Assembly (NCBI GenBank): GCA_019359035.1
Contig: JAHHIC010000085.1
Location: forward strand, 88,658-152,657
Source: Scytonematopsis contorta HA4267-MV1
GTDB taxonomy: Bacteria > Cyanobacteriota > Cyanobacteriia > Cyanobacteriales > Nostocaceae
DNA length: 64,000 nt
Reading direction: 5' to 3'
Shown here: in pieces, positions 53,462-63,896 of the stretch
Position numbering within the stretch: position 1 is the stretch's first letter
Layout: the number at the start of each line of letters is the position of its first letter
Notes under the pieces: model-generated
Database searches by the model: none
The model's input: the letters and a program-made list of their open reading frames with translations, nothing else
What the model was told of the DNA's origin: nothing
Made by a program: the position numbers and the translations under genes

Positions 53462-55801
53462 ATGAGTAAGTTAGTTGTCATAAACTTAGAAAAAGGTCAC
53501 TTGGAAGACGGATTTTCACCCGTTACAGTACAACTATGGGAAACTAACAACTCTCGTCCGACACAATTTACAGGCTGTTTACCCCCAGCACCAGAAATTG
53601 CAGAACTTTACAAAAGGTATCAAATAATCTACCAAGCATTCTATGGAAGATTAAAAAAACGTTCAGAACTGGAAATAGAAACAACAGGCTTAAATAACGT
53701 TAGTGAATTAGATTTCACTGATATATGTCAGCAACTACATGTAAAAATTAATGCTTGGCTTAACTCCGATTCCTTTCGTCCAATTGACCAACAATTAAGA
53801 GCAAGATTAGCTTTAAATGAAGAATTCAAGATACTCATCGAAACAGAAGATAAAATTATCAGAAAGTTACCTTGGCATTTATGGAGTTTTTTTGAAGACT
53901 ATCAAAAAGCAGAATTTAGCTTAAGTTCTCCAAAGTATGAACCGATAAAGCCATTACATAAAAACAATCAAACGAAAGTTAGAATATTAGCAGTAATTGG
54001 TAACAGTGAAGGAATTGATACTCAGGAAGATAAAATAGCTTTAGAACAATTACCTGATGCATCAACAGTTTTTTTAGTAGAACCTTCGCGTCAAGAACTA
54101 GATAAATGGCTTTGGGAAGAATCTGGTTGGGATATTCTATTTTTTGCAGGTCATAGTCAAAGTCAGGATGATAAAGGTTTGATACATATAAATAAAAATA
54201 GTACTTTAACAATCACCGAATTAAAAAATGCTCTTAAACATGCAATATCACGCGGTCTTAAACTAGCTGTCTTTAACTCTTGTAACGGTTTAGGACTAGC
54301 GCGACAATTAGCAGATTTACACATTCCACAAATTATTGTAATGCGTGAGGACGTACCAGATTTAGTCGCACAAGAATTCTTAAAACATTTTCTTACATCA
54401 TTTTCTGGGGGTCAGTCTTTTTATTTAGCAGTGCGTTATGCCCGAGAAAGATTACAAGGACTAGAGGATGAATTCCCAACAGCTTCTTGGTTACCTGTGA
54501 TTTGCCAAAATCCAGCGGAAGACCCTCCAACTTGGGAGGAGTTACGCAATAAAGTGAACCACTACCCTCCTGTCAAACTTACGAGACAGAAATTAGTCAC
54601 TGCATTGATAGCAAGTTTAGTCACAACTACTATGCTTGTAGGGATTCGGTCATTAGGCATAATTCAACAATGGGAAATGTCCGCGTTTGACTCGATGATG
54701 CGAATACGACCGGATGAAGGGAAAGACTCACGTCTTTTGGTTGTTACTGTGACAGAAGAAGATATTCAAGCTCAACAGCAAAGGCAAAAATCCTCCCTAT
54801 CAGACGAAGCATTACAAAAACTATTGCAAAAATTAGAAACATATCAACCAAGAGCTATCGGTCTGGATATCTACCGAGATTTTTCTGTAGAAGCTAAGTA
54901 TCCGGATTTAGCAAATCGTTTGCGGCAAAGTAAAAACTTTTTTGCTATTTGTAAGGCTACTGGGGGTAAACAAGAAACGATAGGAATTGCACCCCCTAAA
55001 GAAGTAACTAAAGAACGTATCGGCTTTAGCGATGTTGTACTAGACAGCGATTTGGTTGTGCGTCGTCACCTTTTGGCAATGACACCAGACCCAGGCTCTA
55101 ATTGTAAAACGAGCTTATCTTTCAATGTTCGGTTAGCAAAATTTTACTTAAATCAGCAGGGAATCCCATCCAAAATAAACGATGACAGAAGATTGCAACT
55201 GGGTAATATTGTCCTTAATCCTATAAGCACCCCTACGGGTAGTTACCAAAAATTGGACTCACTGGGTCACCAAATATTACTTAATTACCGCTCCACAGCC
55301 AAGATAGCCCAGCAAGTTACTCTGGGACAAGTTTTGAAAGGTCAATTACAACCAGATTGGGTAAAAAATAAAGTTGTTCTCATCGGTGTTGATGCTGAGA
55401 GTGTTAGAGATACTTTTTTTACCCCTTATAGTACTGGAGTTAGCCCCCATCGCGAAACCCCTGGGGTAATTATTCATGCTCACATGGTTAGTCAACTTCT
55501 GAGTGCTGTTTTAGACAAACGTCCTTTGCTCTGGGTTTGGCCAGCGTGGGGTGAAATACTCTGGATTTGGTGTTGGTCTTTACTGGGAGGTATTGTTGCT
55601 GCGTACCAATGGTCAAAATTAGAACTATCAATTTTTACCAGTGCAATACTTATTACCCTTTTTGGATGCTGTTTTATCCTCTTGCTAAATGGTGGTTGGG
55701 TGCCAATAGTCCCCTCATTTATGGCATTAATAACCACAGGCTTAGGAATTAGGATAGGTAACTATTATCAAACAAAAAAAACCGAGATGGTGACATTATG
55801 A
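53462..55801 (+). CDS. CHAT-CHASE2 transmembrane protein
   Basis: 779 residues from the ATG at 53462 (TTG two codons earlier is also open). The N-terminal region (about 1-360) ends in a CHAT caspase-like domain with His231 in DILFFAGHSQS and Cys274 in AVFNSCNGLG. A membrane helix (about 378-398) leads to an extracytoplasmic CHASE2 sensor domain (SAFDSMMRIRPDEG, DSRLLVVTVTEEDI, KVVLIGVDAESVRDTFFTPYSTG). Two or three C-terminal helices follow (about 690-770). The layout puts a protease inside and a ligand sensor outside. Its 3' end overlaps the DUF928 start by 4 bp, so the two are co-translated. The cleavage target is unknown. Confidence 0.9.
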   Translation: MSKLVVINLEKGHLEDGFSPVTVQLWETNNSRPTQFTGCLPPAPEIAELYKRYQIIYQAFYGRLKKRSELEIETTGLNNVSELDFTDICQQLHVKINAWLNSDSFRPIDQQLRARLALNEEFKILIETEDKIIRKLPWHLWSFFEDYQKAEFSLSSPKYEPIKPLHKNNQTKVRILAVIGNSEGIDTQEDKIALEQLPDASTVFLVEPSRQELDKWLWEESGWDILFFAGHSQSQDDKGLIHINKNSTLTITELKNALKHAISRGLKLAVFNSCNGLGLARQLADLHIPQIIVMREDVPDLVAQEFLKHFLTSFSGGQSFYLAVRYARERLQGLEDEFPTASWLPVICQNPAEDPPTWEELRNKVNHYPPVKLTRQKLVTALIASLVTTTMLVGIRSLGIIQQWEMSAFDSMMRIRPDEGKDSRLLVVTVTEEDIQAQQQRQKSSLSDEALQKLLQKLETYQPRAIGLDIYRDFSVEAKYPDLANRLRQSKNFFAICKATGGKQETIGIAPPKEVTKERIGFSDVVLDSDLVVRRHLLAMTPDPGSNCKTSLSFNVRLAKFYLNQQGIPSKINDDRRLQLGNIVLNPISTPTGSYQKLDSLGHQILLNYRSTAKIAQQVTLGQVLKGQLQPDWVKNKVVLIGVDAESVRDTFFTPYSTGVSPHRETPGVIIHAHMVSQLLSAVLDKRPLLWVWPAWGEILWIWCWSLLGGIVAAYQWSKLELSIFTSAILITLFGCCFILLLNGGWVPIVPSFMALITTGLGIRIGNYYQTKKTEMVTL

Positions 55802-56646
55802 ATAAATTAAAGTTTTCCTCTAAATCAACACAATTATTATCTGTAATAACTTTCATGCTGGTTTGTATTGCACCACTAGGATTACTTTCAAAACCAGCAC
55901 TTTCAGATGAAAACAATAATCAAAACATTGCCAACAAAAGTATTCAAAAAATAAATTTTATCAAGCCAACTTTAGAAAAAGAACCAGAAAACCGAGGAGC
56001 ACCTAGCGACCGTAGAGGAGCAGGGACTCGTGGGGAATGCAAAAGTACAAAAAATCCTACTATTGCTTTAGTACCTATGATGCCAAGAATAAAGCAAGGA
56101 AATTCAAATACACCAGCTTCAGAATTTGTTTTAGGTTTGACATCTCAGGAATATCCCACCTTTTGGTTTTATGTACCTTATGCACCAAATGAAGCTACTT
56201 CTGTAAAATTTGTCATATTAGATGAAAAAAAGAATCCTTTGACCCCACAACCAATTCCTATTAATCTTAAAGGAACTCCTGGTGTGATTAGCGTTAAACT
56301 TCCCAATGGAAAACCGTTAGAAATGAATAAGTATTATCACTGGTACTTATTAATTAATTGTAACGAAAAAAGTCAGTCAGAAGATATTGCTGTCGAAGGC
56401 TTAGTCAAACGCATTGCACCAAAACCAGATTTGCAAAGTAGTTTAGCAAGCGCCACCCCAAGAGAACAAGCTAGTATTTATGCAAAAGCTGGTATTTGGC
56501 AAGACGCTTTAACGCTTTTGGGCGAACTTAGACGTTCTAAACCAGAGGATACTGCATTAAATGCTGATTGGAAACAATTATTAGAGTCGGTGGGGTTAAA
56601 AGAGGAAGCAAACGAACAGATTGCTCCTTGTTGTGGAATTGATTAA
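55798..56646 (+). CDS. DUF928 family secreted protein
   Basis: 282 residues. The start ATG overlaps the CHAT-CHASE2 stop (ATGA). A signal peptide (LLSVITFMLVCIAPLGLLSKPALS) is followed by a low-complexity segment (ENRGAPSDRRGAGTRGECK) and the DUF928 core: ALVPMMPRIKQG, LGLTSQEYPTFWFYVPYAP, VKFVILDEKKNPL, LEMNKYYHWYLLINC, AKAGIWQDALTLLGELRR. It is probably periplasmic and may bind the external CHASE2 domain, an inference from the overlap and location. Confidence 0.88.
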   Translation: MNKLKFSSKSTQLLSVITFMLVCIAPLGLLSKPALSDENNNQNIANKSIQKINFIKPTLEKEPENRGAPSDRRGAGTRGECKSTKNPTIALVPMMPRIKQGNSNTPASEFVLGLTSQEYPTFWFYVPYAPNEATSVKFVILDEKKNPLTPQPIPINLKGTPGVISVKLPNGKPLEMNKYYHWYLLINCNEKSQSEDIAVEGLVKRIAPKPDLQSSLASATPREQASIYAKAGIWQDALTLLGELRRSKPEDTALNADWKQLLESVGLKEEANEQIAPCCGID

Positions 56647-56651
56647 TTATT

Positions 56652-56841
56652 GTAGAGACGCGATAAATCGCGTCTCTTTTGAATTTTCAGCTATAATTAT
56701 TTCATTAACTCAAAGCTCAAACTTAAAACTCCCAGTGGAGACAGATGTTCTTATTTCTGCCTCCACTTACTCATAAAGTATTTTGGTCTAACAATAATGT
56801 AAAGACGCGATGAATCGAGACGCGATGAATCGCGTCTCTAC
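56652..56841. repeat. Two GTAGAGAC-family repeats in the gap after DUF928
   Basis: 56652-56677 is a nearly complete copy (core CGCGATAAATCGCG), 5 bp after the DUF928 stop, probably acting as terminator. 56799-56841 is a copy with a duplicated inner arm (GACGCGATGAATC twice) directly before the M41 gene. The rest of the gap is plain AT-rich DNA. Confidence 0.85.
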
Positions 56842-56859
56842 TTCTACCAACCTGTAATA

Positions 56860-57540
56860 ATGAGCCAAACTGCGATTAATTTAGTTGCTGTATCTATCTT
56901 TTTGATGACCCTATCAACTTTATTGGGCCCGCTGTTTCACTTCTCGTCTACAATTCCTGCTATTGGGACTTTAGCTGTTTTGGGAATTGCGACTTTGGAT
57001 GCTTTTAGTTTACAGGGTAAAGGTGGAACTCTGGTTTTAGACTGGGTAGCGGGTTTTTCTCGCGAACACAGAGAACGTATTGTTCATCATGAGGCTGGAC
57101 ACTTCCTTGTTGCTTATTTATTGGGTGTTCCAGTTACCAACTATGCCCTTAACGCTTGGGAAGCACTCAAAAAAGGGTTGCCAGGACAAGGAGGTGTGAT
57201 ATTTGGCGACAGTGAATTGGCAAACCAATTAGAAAGGGGGAGCATCACCGCGCAGATGCTAGACCGTTACTGCACAATTTGGATGGCGGGTATTGCAGCC
57301 GAAACACTGACTTTTAATAATGCAGAAGGTGGAGCTGATGATAAAACTATATTGACAACTATATTGACAAATTTAGGATTTTCTGAGAACTTACGCGAGC
57401 AGAAGCGACGTTTTTGCAGTCTACAAGCGAAAACCTTAATTCAAGAAAATTGGGAAGCTTACCAAGCTTTGGTAAACGCCATGCGAAAACGCGCTTCAGT
57501 TACAGAGTGTCAAACAGCCATAGCAGAAATTAAAACATAA
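56860..57540 (+). CDS. Membrane M41 (FtsH-type) peptidase domain without AAA domain
   Basis: 226 residues. Two N-terminal hydrophobic segments (about 8-28 and 33-50) are followed by the zinc-protease motif HHEAGH (residues 76-81) and ERIVHHEAGHFLVAYLLG. The third ligand region GGADDKT (about 160) and a helical tail follow. FtsH normally has an AAA+ unfoldase ahead of this domain; none is present here. It is a known cyanobacterial-plant class of small M41 proteins of unclear role, perhaps needing a partner unfoldase. Confidence 0.85.
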   Translation: MSQTAINLVAVSIFLMTLSTLLGPLFHFSSTIPAIGTLAVLGIATLDAFSLQGKGGTLVLDWVAGFSREHRERIVHHEAGHFLVAYLLGVPVTNYALNAWEALKKGLPGQGGVIFGDSELANQLERGSITAQMLDRYCTIWMAGIAAETLTFNNAEGGADDKTILTTILTNLGFSENLREQKRRFCSLQAKTLIQENWEAYQALVNAMRKRASVTECQTAIAEIKT

Positions 57541-57544
57541 AAAC

Positions 57545-57592
57545 TCAACCGTCACAGTCAACAGTCAACCGTCAACCGTCAACAGTTATCTA
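57545..57592. repeat. STRR: CAACCGT/CAACAGT heptamers
   Basis: Heptamer units GTCAACC and GTCAACA between the convergent M41 and GGDEF genes. Confidence 0.85.
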
Positions 57593-58614
57593 GCAGCAGA
57601 AGAAATGCTGTGTACAAAACTTTCACAACCAACCACGCAGTTGCGTCCTGTTGCTTTCGCTTTCAGCAAGCATTTGTCGGCACGGTCAAGAAGGCTTGAA
57701 CCTTTAGGGTCATCTTCTGGTTGTAGGCTGGAGATTCCTAAACTAATAGAAATATTTATAGAAAGTTCCTTGTTAATTGCAAATGGCTGCTCGTAAACTA
57801 CTTTGTTTAAGCGCTGCGCTACACCCAAAGCCTCTTGTGGAGAAGTGTTGCTGATAATAATTACAAATTCTTCCCCACCGTACCGGAAGGGTATGTCTTT
57901 TAATCTAAGATTATGCCGCAAACGCTTTGATAATAATTGCAAAATACGGTCACCAATTAAATGTCCGTAAGTGTCATTAATTTTCTTGAAGTAATCTACG
58001 TCAAGAATAATCAAGCTTAAAGGAATTCCGTGATTGTTTGCTTTTTGGATTTGTCTGGGTAACTCCCATTCTAAAGCACGGCGATTATTAAGTTCAGTCA
58101 ACGAGTCAGATAAAGCGATAGCTGACAATAAGTCATTCTGCCGTTGTAAATCTCGGTATTTTTGCACCTTACGCGAAGCAACCGACAAGTGGGCCAGAAG
58201 CAATTGGTCGCAGGGGTTTAGTACTTTTGTTTTGTCTTCGGTATAAAAACTATTTTCTTCAGGAAGTATCCAAATGTAAGCATCAGCTCCTTGATCCATT
58301 ACATTAGCGCATTGAGACATCTCCCAAGAACAGCCATACTTTATTTTGTCGGCAAGTACCTGGGGACGGTCTTCCAAAATAATAGAGTATATCGAAGATA
58401 GATTTGTTTGTTCCTGAATCCAGCAGCATAAATCCATGCTGTCATTAAGGCTAGCTTGTATAAGTATAATATCAGGCGGTTTAAGTTGAAGCCGCCCTAC
58501 CGCCTCGTTCCAATTGGCGGTAACCTCTACGCTGAAAACATTTGTATCATAGATTTGATTTGGAAGTGTCTTGCGAAAGTTATCACTTCCAAACACTAGG
58601 AGAGAAATATTCAT
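57586..58614 (-). CDS. Diguanylate cyclase with diverged receiver-like N-terminus
   Basis: 342 residues from ATG 58612-58614 (MNISLLVFGSDNF); an in-frame upstream Met adds nine. The N-terminal domain (about 1-130) resembles a response-regulator fold (DIILIQASL) without a clear phospho-Asp setting. A coiled linker (ASRKVQKYRDLQRQNDLLSAIALSDSLTELNNRRALE) leads to the GGDEF domain, with the active-site RYGGEEFVIII. It makes c-di-GMP from GTP. The classic I-site RxxD is not clear. The strong 5' neighbourhood is a 1-kb gene-free gap. Confidence 0.9.
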   Translation of the reverse strand: MNISLLVFGSDNFRKTLPNQIYDTNVFSVEVTANWNEAVGRLQLKPPDIILIQASLNDSMDLCCWIQEQTNLSSIYSIILEDRPQVLADKIKYGCSWEMSQCANVMDQGADAYIWILPEENSFYTEDKTKVLNPCDQLLLAHLSVASRKVQKYRDLQRQNDLLSAIALSDSLTELNNRRALEWELPRQIQKANNHGIPLSLIILDVDYFKKINDTYGHLIGDRILQLLSKRLRHNLRLKDIPFRYGGEEFVIIISNTSPQEALGVAQRLNKVVYEQPFAINKELSINISISLGISSLQPEDDPKGSSLLDRADKCLLKAKATGRNCVVGCESFVHSISSAAR

Positions 58615-58641
58615 TGCTTCGCTTTTTGCTCTGTCCAACAC

Positions 58642-59631
58642 AAAGGTGTCAATTGACTCTAAACCTACTTTTTCTCTCTGTTAACTAGCGGTTGAATATG
58701 ACCGTATTTCTGACAAGGGGGAAACACCCACTGTTGAATTTTCTTACTTCTGTATTCAGTAACCATCTTCAAGCTTCAATCTCCTGATTTACTACGTTAA
58801 ATTGACTACAATCAAACTTAGTTTTATTTCTGATACCTACTTTGCGCTTTCAGATATTTTTTTTAAAACAGTAAAATTACTGAATAATGCTCTTAAGGGT
58901 CAAAATAACACTGTATTTTCCAGGTGTTGATAACCAAAATTGTTGATTTTGCATGACTTTAGACCAAATTACTGCCTGTATCAAATTAAAAGCTTCTCTC
59001 TGTTAAGATACTTAAACTTTTTTATTCAATTAAGAGGTTTTGAGAATTTTTATCCTTTTTTCCGTGAAAACCGCCTCAGTAATGGACTTCCGTAAATTGA
59101 TAAAATGCTTTAGATTTCTAAATAAATTGTTAATTTAAAGTTTTGACAAGTTTCCTAAGGTATTTATAAAGAGATTACAACAGTAAATATTAAAAAATGC
59201 TGAGAACGTTACATTTTTGTACAATAAATAGCTAAAGTTTGGGTTAGCAATTGCTAGCTAAAGTAGTATTTGAGTGTTGATTGTTGACTGCTGAGTGTTG
59301 ACTGCTGACTGCTGACTGTTGAGTGTTGACTGCGAATTGCTAATTGCGTATCCGGCTATCGGACGCTGGCGCGTTCACGCAGTGGAGCGCAGCGCTTACG
59401 CTAAGCGTGCCGCCTCGGCTTATTCCTAATTGCGTTCGCGTATCCGAAGCGGACGCTACGCGAACACGGAGTGTTCCCTATAGCGGGAATAGAGTGCCGT
59501 CTCGGCATATTGCGAACTGTTTACTCCCCATCCCAAAAACTTTGCGGATTGGGCGCACTTTATCTGTATCCGCGAACTAACATATTCTTATGTTTCTCAA
59601 TATATTGACCTTTTCTTTTTTGTAAATTCCC
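58642..59631. other. Gene-free region upstream of alaS and of the GGDEF gene
   Basis: Nearly 1 kb between divergent genes. The first 600 bp is AT-rich and shows no gene. 59268-59345 is an STRR of TGTTGAC/TGCTGAC units, and 59346-59520 is the GC-rich dispersed repeat also at 3132-3182, with GTGCCGCCTCGGC- and GCGTATCCGAAGCGGACGC-type palindromic segments. Promoters for both flanking genes must be here. Confidence 0.75.
59268..59396. repeat. STRR joined to a dispersed GC-rich repeat
   Basis: TGTTGACTGCTGAC heptamers (59268-59335), then GCGAATTGCTAATT, then the 51-bp segment 59346-59396 that matches 3132-3182 with two mismatches. Confidence 0.85.
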
Positions 59632-62277
59632 ATGTCTTCACATCCCCAGTACCTCAGCGGTAGCGAAATACGCCAAAAATTTCTAGATTTCTACGCTCAG
59701 CGAGAGCATCAAGTTCTCCCCAGTGCGTCTCTCGTACCAGAAGACCCCACGGTACTGCTGACTATCGCGGGGATGCTACCATTTAAGCCAATTTTTTTGG
59801 GACAGCGCACACCAGAATTTAAAAGGGCTACGACTTCCCAAAAGTGTATCCGTACTAATGATATTGAAAATGTCGGACGCACTAAGCGCCATCATACGTT
59901 TTTTGAAATGCTGGGTAACTTCAGCTTTGGCGATTATTTCAAAGAACAGGCAATCACTTGGGGTTGGGAAATTTCTACAGAAGTATTTAATTTACCCCCC
60001 TCTCAACTCGTTGTTAGTGTTTTTGAAGAAGATGACGAAGCGTTTGCTATTTGGCGCGATAAAATAGGTGTCTCAGAAAAACGTATCAAGCGTATGGGAA
60101 CTGATGATAATTTTTGGGCATCAGGTCCAACTGGTCCGTGCGGTCCTTGTTCGGAAATTTACTACGATTTCCATCCAGAACTTGGTGACGACAATATAGA
60201 TTTAGAAGATGACACCCGCTTCATCGAGTTTTATAACTTGGTGTTTATGCAATATAATCGGGATGCGGATGATAATTTAACACCCCTAGCAAACAAAAAC
60301 ATTGATACTGGGTTGGGTTTGGAGAGAATGGCGCAAATTCTCCAGCAGGTTCCCAATAATTATGAAACTGATTTAATTTTCCCCATAATTAAAAGTGCTG
60401 CGGATATTGCGGGTATTGATTACGCTAAATCAGACGAAAAAATAAAAGTTTCTCTAAAAGTTATTGGCGACCATGTGCGCTCTGTTGTCCATATGATAGC
60501 TGATGAAATCCGTGCTGCCAATACGGGACGGGGATATATATTGCGGCGTTTGATTCGGCGAGTTGTGCGTCATGGTAGATTAATTGGTATTTCTGGGGAA
60601 TTTACGACCCAAGTTGCGGAAGCTGCTATCTCTTTGGGAGAGTCGGCTTATCCCAATCTTCGCAAGAGAGAAAATGCGATTAAAGCAGAATTACAAAGAG
60701 AAGAATCTGCCTTCCTTAAAACTCTGGAGCGTGGGGAGAAAATTCTTGAGGAAATAATCACCTTAATGAAACAAAAAGGCGAAACTCAGGTTAGTGGTGA
60801 AAACGCCTTTAAACTCTACGACACCTATGGCTTTCCCTTTGAACTCACTCAAGAAATTGCTGAGGAAAACGACCTTACTGTTGATGAGGTAGAGTTTCAA
60901 GTGGAGATGGAAAAACAAAAGCAACTCGGTAGAGATGCACACCAAAGTATCGATTTAACTGTACAAGGTGCTTTAGATACGCTTGCTGAGGATATTCAGT
61001 CTACCGATTTTATTGGCTACAAGGAAAGTGTTGCGACTTCTAAAGTCCAAGTATTGCTTGTTAATGGCGTTCCCCAAGAAGAAGCTGAGGCTGGAACATC
61101 TGTACAAATAGTCCTCGATAAGACTCCATTTTATGCTGAGTCGGGGGGACAAATTGGCGACCGTGGTTATATTTCTGGGGATGGTATTGTTGTACGAGTG
61201 GAAGATGTGAAGAAGGAATCAGAGTTCTTTGTTCACTTTGGACGAGTGGAACGGGGTACTATTCGGGTAGGTGATGCTTTAACTGCCCAAATCGACCGTG
61301 CTTGTCGTCGTCGTGCTCAAGCTAATCATACAGCAACTCACCTTTTGCAAGCAGCGCTAAAGAATATTGTCGATGATACTATTTCCCAAGCTGGTTCGTT
61401 GGTTGATTTCGATAGGTTACGTTTTGACTTTAATTGTCCTCGTGCTTTAACAGCAGAAGAAGTACAACAAATTGAGGAACAGGTTAATACCTGGATTTCT
61501 GAAGCACACTCGGCTAATGTACAAGTTATGCCCATAGAGTCGGCTAAAGCTAAAGGTGCTGTCGCTATGTTTGGTGAAAAATACGGTGAGGAAGTTCGCG
61601 TAATTGATTTCACTGGGGTATCGATGGAGCTTTGTGGTGGTACGCACGTAAGTAATACCGCTGAAATTGGTGTGTTTAAAATTATTTCAGAAGCTGGTGT
61701 TGCTGCGGGTGTGCGACGGATAGAGGCTGTTTCTGGCCCTGCTGTGCTGGATTATTTGAATTTGCGGGATAAGGTAGTTAAAGATTTAAGCGACCGCTTT
61801 AAGGTTAAACCGGAGGAAGTTCCTGACCGAATTACTGCGTTGCAAAATGAACTGAAAAATTCTCAGAAGGAAGTGGACAGTCTTAAGTCTCAGTTGGCTA
61901 TTGTTAAGTCTGATAGCTTGCTGCAAAGTGTTGAGACTGTCGGGGAGTTTAAGGTTATTGTTGCTTCTTTGGAAGGGGTAGATGCAACTTCTTTACAAAC
62001 TGCTGCGGAAAGGTTGCAAAGTAAACTTGGTGCTTCTTCTGCTGTAGTGTTGGGTTCGGTTCCGGAAGCTGGTAAGGTCAGCTTAGTTGCTGCTTTTTCC
62101 CCGGAAGTTAATAAAAAAGGTTTGCAAGCTGGTAAGTTTATCGGAGCTATTGCCAAAATTTGCGGTGGTGGTGGTGGTGGTAGACCAAATCTCGCACAAG
62201 CGGGGGGACGGGATGCTGATAAGCTACCTCAGGCTTTGGAACAGGCTATGAGTGAGTTGAAGGGGGGGTTGGGGTAA
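59632..62277 (+). CDS. alaS: Alanyl-tRNA synthetase
   Basis: 881 residues, the full family length. N-terminal class II catalytic core: [33 protein letters not shown]-type [44 protein letters not shown]. The editing domain has HTATH (about 565) and CGGTH (Cys about 668), whose zinc ligands remove mischarged Ser or Gly. A coiled region leads to the C-Ala domain with [15 protein letters not shown]. All key motifs are intact. ATG at 59632 follows the gene-free region. Confidence 0.98.
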   Translation: MSSHPQYLSGSEIRQKFLDFYAQREHQVLPSASLVPEDPTVLLTIAGMLPFKPIFLGQRTPEFKRATTSQKCIRTNDIENVGRTKRHHTFFEMLGNFSFGDYFKEQAITWGWEISTEVFNLPPSQLVVSVFEEDDEAFAIWRDKIGVSEKRIKRMGTDDNFWASGPTGPCGPCSEIYYDFHPELGDDNIDLEDDTRFIEFYNLVFMQYNRDADDNLTPLANKNIDTGLGLERMAQILQQVPNNYETDLIFPIIKSAADIAGIDYAKSDEKIKVSLKVIGDHVRSVVHMIADEIRAANTGRGYILRRLIRRVVRHGRLIGISGEFTTQVAEAAISLGESAYPNLRKRENAIKAELQREESAFLKTLERGEKILEEIITLMKQKGETQVSGENAFKLYDTYGFPFELTQEIAEENDLTVDEVEFQVEMEKQKQLGRDAHQSIDLTVQGALDTLAEDIQSTDFIGYKESVATSKVQVLLVNGVPQEEAEAGTSVQIVLDKTPFYAESGGQIGDRGYISGDGIVVRVEDVKKESEFFVHFGRVERGTIRVGDALTAQIDRACRRRAQANHTATHLLQAALKNIVDDTISQAGSLVDFDRLRFDFNCPRALTAEEVQQIEEQVNTWISEAHSANVQVMPIESAKAKGAVAMFGEKYGEEVRVIDFTGVSMELCGGTHVSNTAEIGVFKIISEAGVAAGVRRIEAVSGPAVLDYLNLRDKVVKDLSDRFKVKPEEVPDRITALQNELKNSQKEVDSLKSQLAIVKSDSLLQSVETVGEFKVIVASLEGVDATSLQTAAERLQSKLGASSAVVLGSVPEAGKVSLVAAFSPEVNKKGLQAGKFIGAIAKICGGGGGGRPNLAQAGGRDADKLPQALEQAMSELKGGLG

Positions 62278-62284
62278 TGAATGA

Positions 62285-62447
62285 TGGGTAATGGGTAATT
62301 GGTGATTGGTAATTGGTAATTGGGGGAGCATCCCAATTTTGAAAAAAAAGTTTGTAGTGGTCGCTGATGCGACCTGCTGTTCAGAAGGCGGCTTACGCCA
62401 CGCACTACAAAAGAAAATAAATTTACACGTTTGGGATGCTCCCAATT
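62285..62447. repeat. STRR and MITE-like inverted repeat after alaS
   Basis: GGTAATT heptamers (62285-62320) are followed by an element with ends GGGAGCATCCCAA (62324-62336) and its complement TTGGGATGCTCCC (62431-62443), inner TTTGTAGTG/CACTACAAA arms and a hairpin GGTCGC-TGAT-GCGACC. It resembles the left end of the array at 1211. The remainder of the gap to 62597 is AT-rich without a gene. Confidence 0.8.
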
Positions 62448-62597
62448 ATTAAGGTGGTTAAGGCGAAAACTTAACCAATTATTCAATTTGTCAAGGCGTA
62501 ATATCATCATATTTTTAAGTAATTTTCTACACTATATTATTTATACGATTCTAAGTACACTAAGCCAATATTAGTCTTGAATAAGACATGAGTGCTT

Positions 62598-63896
62598 ATG
62601 AAAATAGAATCCGTAACTATTAAAGGATTTCGCTGTTTTGGTAATGAACCTACTACTGTAAGATTATCGCGAGGTATAACAGCCTTAGTTGGAGCAAATG
62701 GTTCTGGAAAAACAGCTCTACTTGAAGCTCTTTTGCGTGTATTTGGTATAACGAGCAAACAAAGAACTATTTTACGCAGCGATTTTTATGTGCCTCTTAA
62801 TACAAAAGATGATAATAGTAGCGCACGTGAGTTATATATAGACATTCGCCTGAGTTTTCCTGAATTAGAAGAAAGTCAAAATTTTACAGAAGCAAAGCTA
62901 GCAGTACCAGCCTGTTTTAATCACATGGCTATAGATGGGGAAAATGGGACACCCTTCGTTCGGATTCGTCTTGAAGCAAAATGGGTAGATGATGGAACAA
63001 TTGATGGAGATATTGAACAAAAACTTTGGTGGGTTCAAACAGCCCATGAATCACCAGCAAACGAAGAAAAAAGACCTTGCGAAGCATCAGAACGTGGGTT
63101 GATTCAAGTTCATTACATTCCCGCTACACGAGATCCGTCTTCCCAGTTAACCTCTGCAGCTGGAGCAGTTCTAGGGCGCTTACTTAAATCTGTAGCATGG
63201 TCTACAGAAACTCAAGATACCATACAGACTGCATCTAAACAGATTAGAGAAGTTTTTGGAAAAGAAACAGCAATCGCTAGCATTAACCAGACCTTAGGCA
63301 TTAGGTGGAAGGAGCTTCACGATGATACCTTTGATGCAGATCCAGAATTTAGCATTGCAAGTAGACAGTTTCAAGAAATAATTCGCCGCTTAAATGTCGT
63401 ATTTCGTCCAACAGAACTCAATGGAGAACGTGAATTGGATGCCTTAAGCGATGGTCAGAAATCTCTTTTTTATTTTTCACTTATTGCTTCAGTTTTTGAA
63501 GTAGAGCAAAAGTTTGTTTATTTAAATGTTACGAAAAATCCACAAAAGATAAATCAATCTGAAAACCCTGACAACATTGAAAGTGATAATTTAGAGCAGC
63601 CCCCAAAAACGGGTTTTAATTCCTATCAACACCAAACACCTGCTTTAATAATTTTTGCGTTTGAAGAGCCAGAAAATCACTTAGCACCCTATTTCTTATC
63701 ACGTATTATCACACAAGTTCGTTCTCTCGTAACTCAGTACGCGGCTCAAGCTGTAATGACGAGTCACTCTCCTGCAATTCTCGGTAGGATTGAACCAGAA
63801 GAAGTACGGCATTTTCGGCTTAATCAAAGTTTAAGAACAGTGATTGTTAGTCAAATAAAATTACCTGATAATGATCAATACCTTCGCCAAAAATAA
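62598..63896 (+). pseudogene. OLD-family ATP-dependent nuclease gene truncated before the TOPRIM domain
   Basis: 432 residues from the ATG at 62598 (GTG two codons earlier is open). The ABC-type ATPase is complete: Walker A GANGSGKT at 32-39, signature LSDGQKSLF at about 280, Walker B LIIFAFEEPENHL and the His-switch VMTSHSPAILG. Class 1 OLD nucleases then carry a TOPRIM domain of about 200 residues. Here the frame stops at 63894-63896, just after RHFRLNQ, where a mobile element seems to begin. The ATPase could still be made but should lack nuclease activity. Confidence 0.82.
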
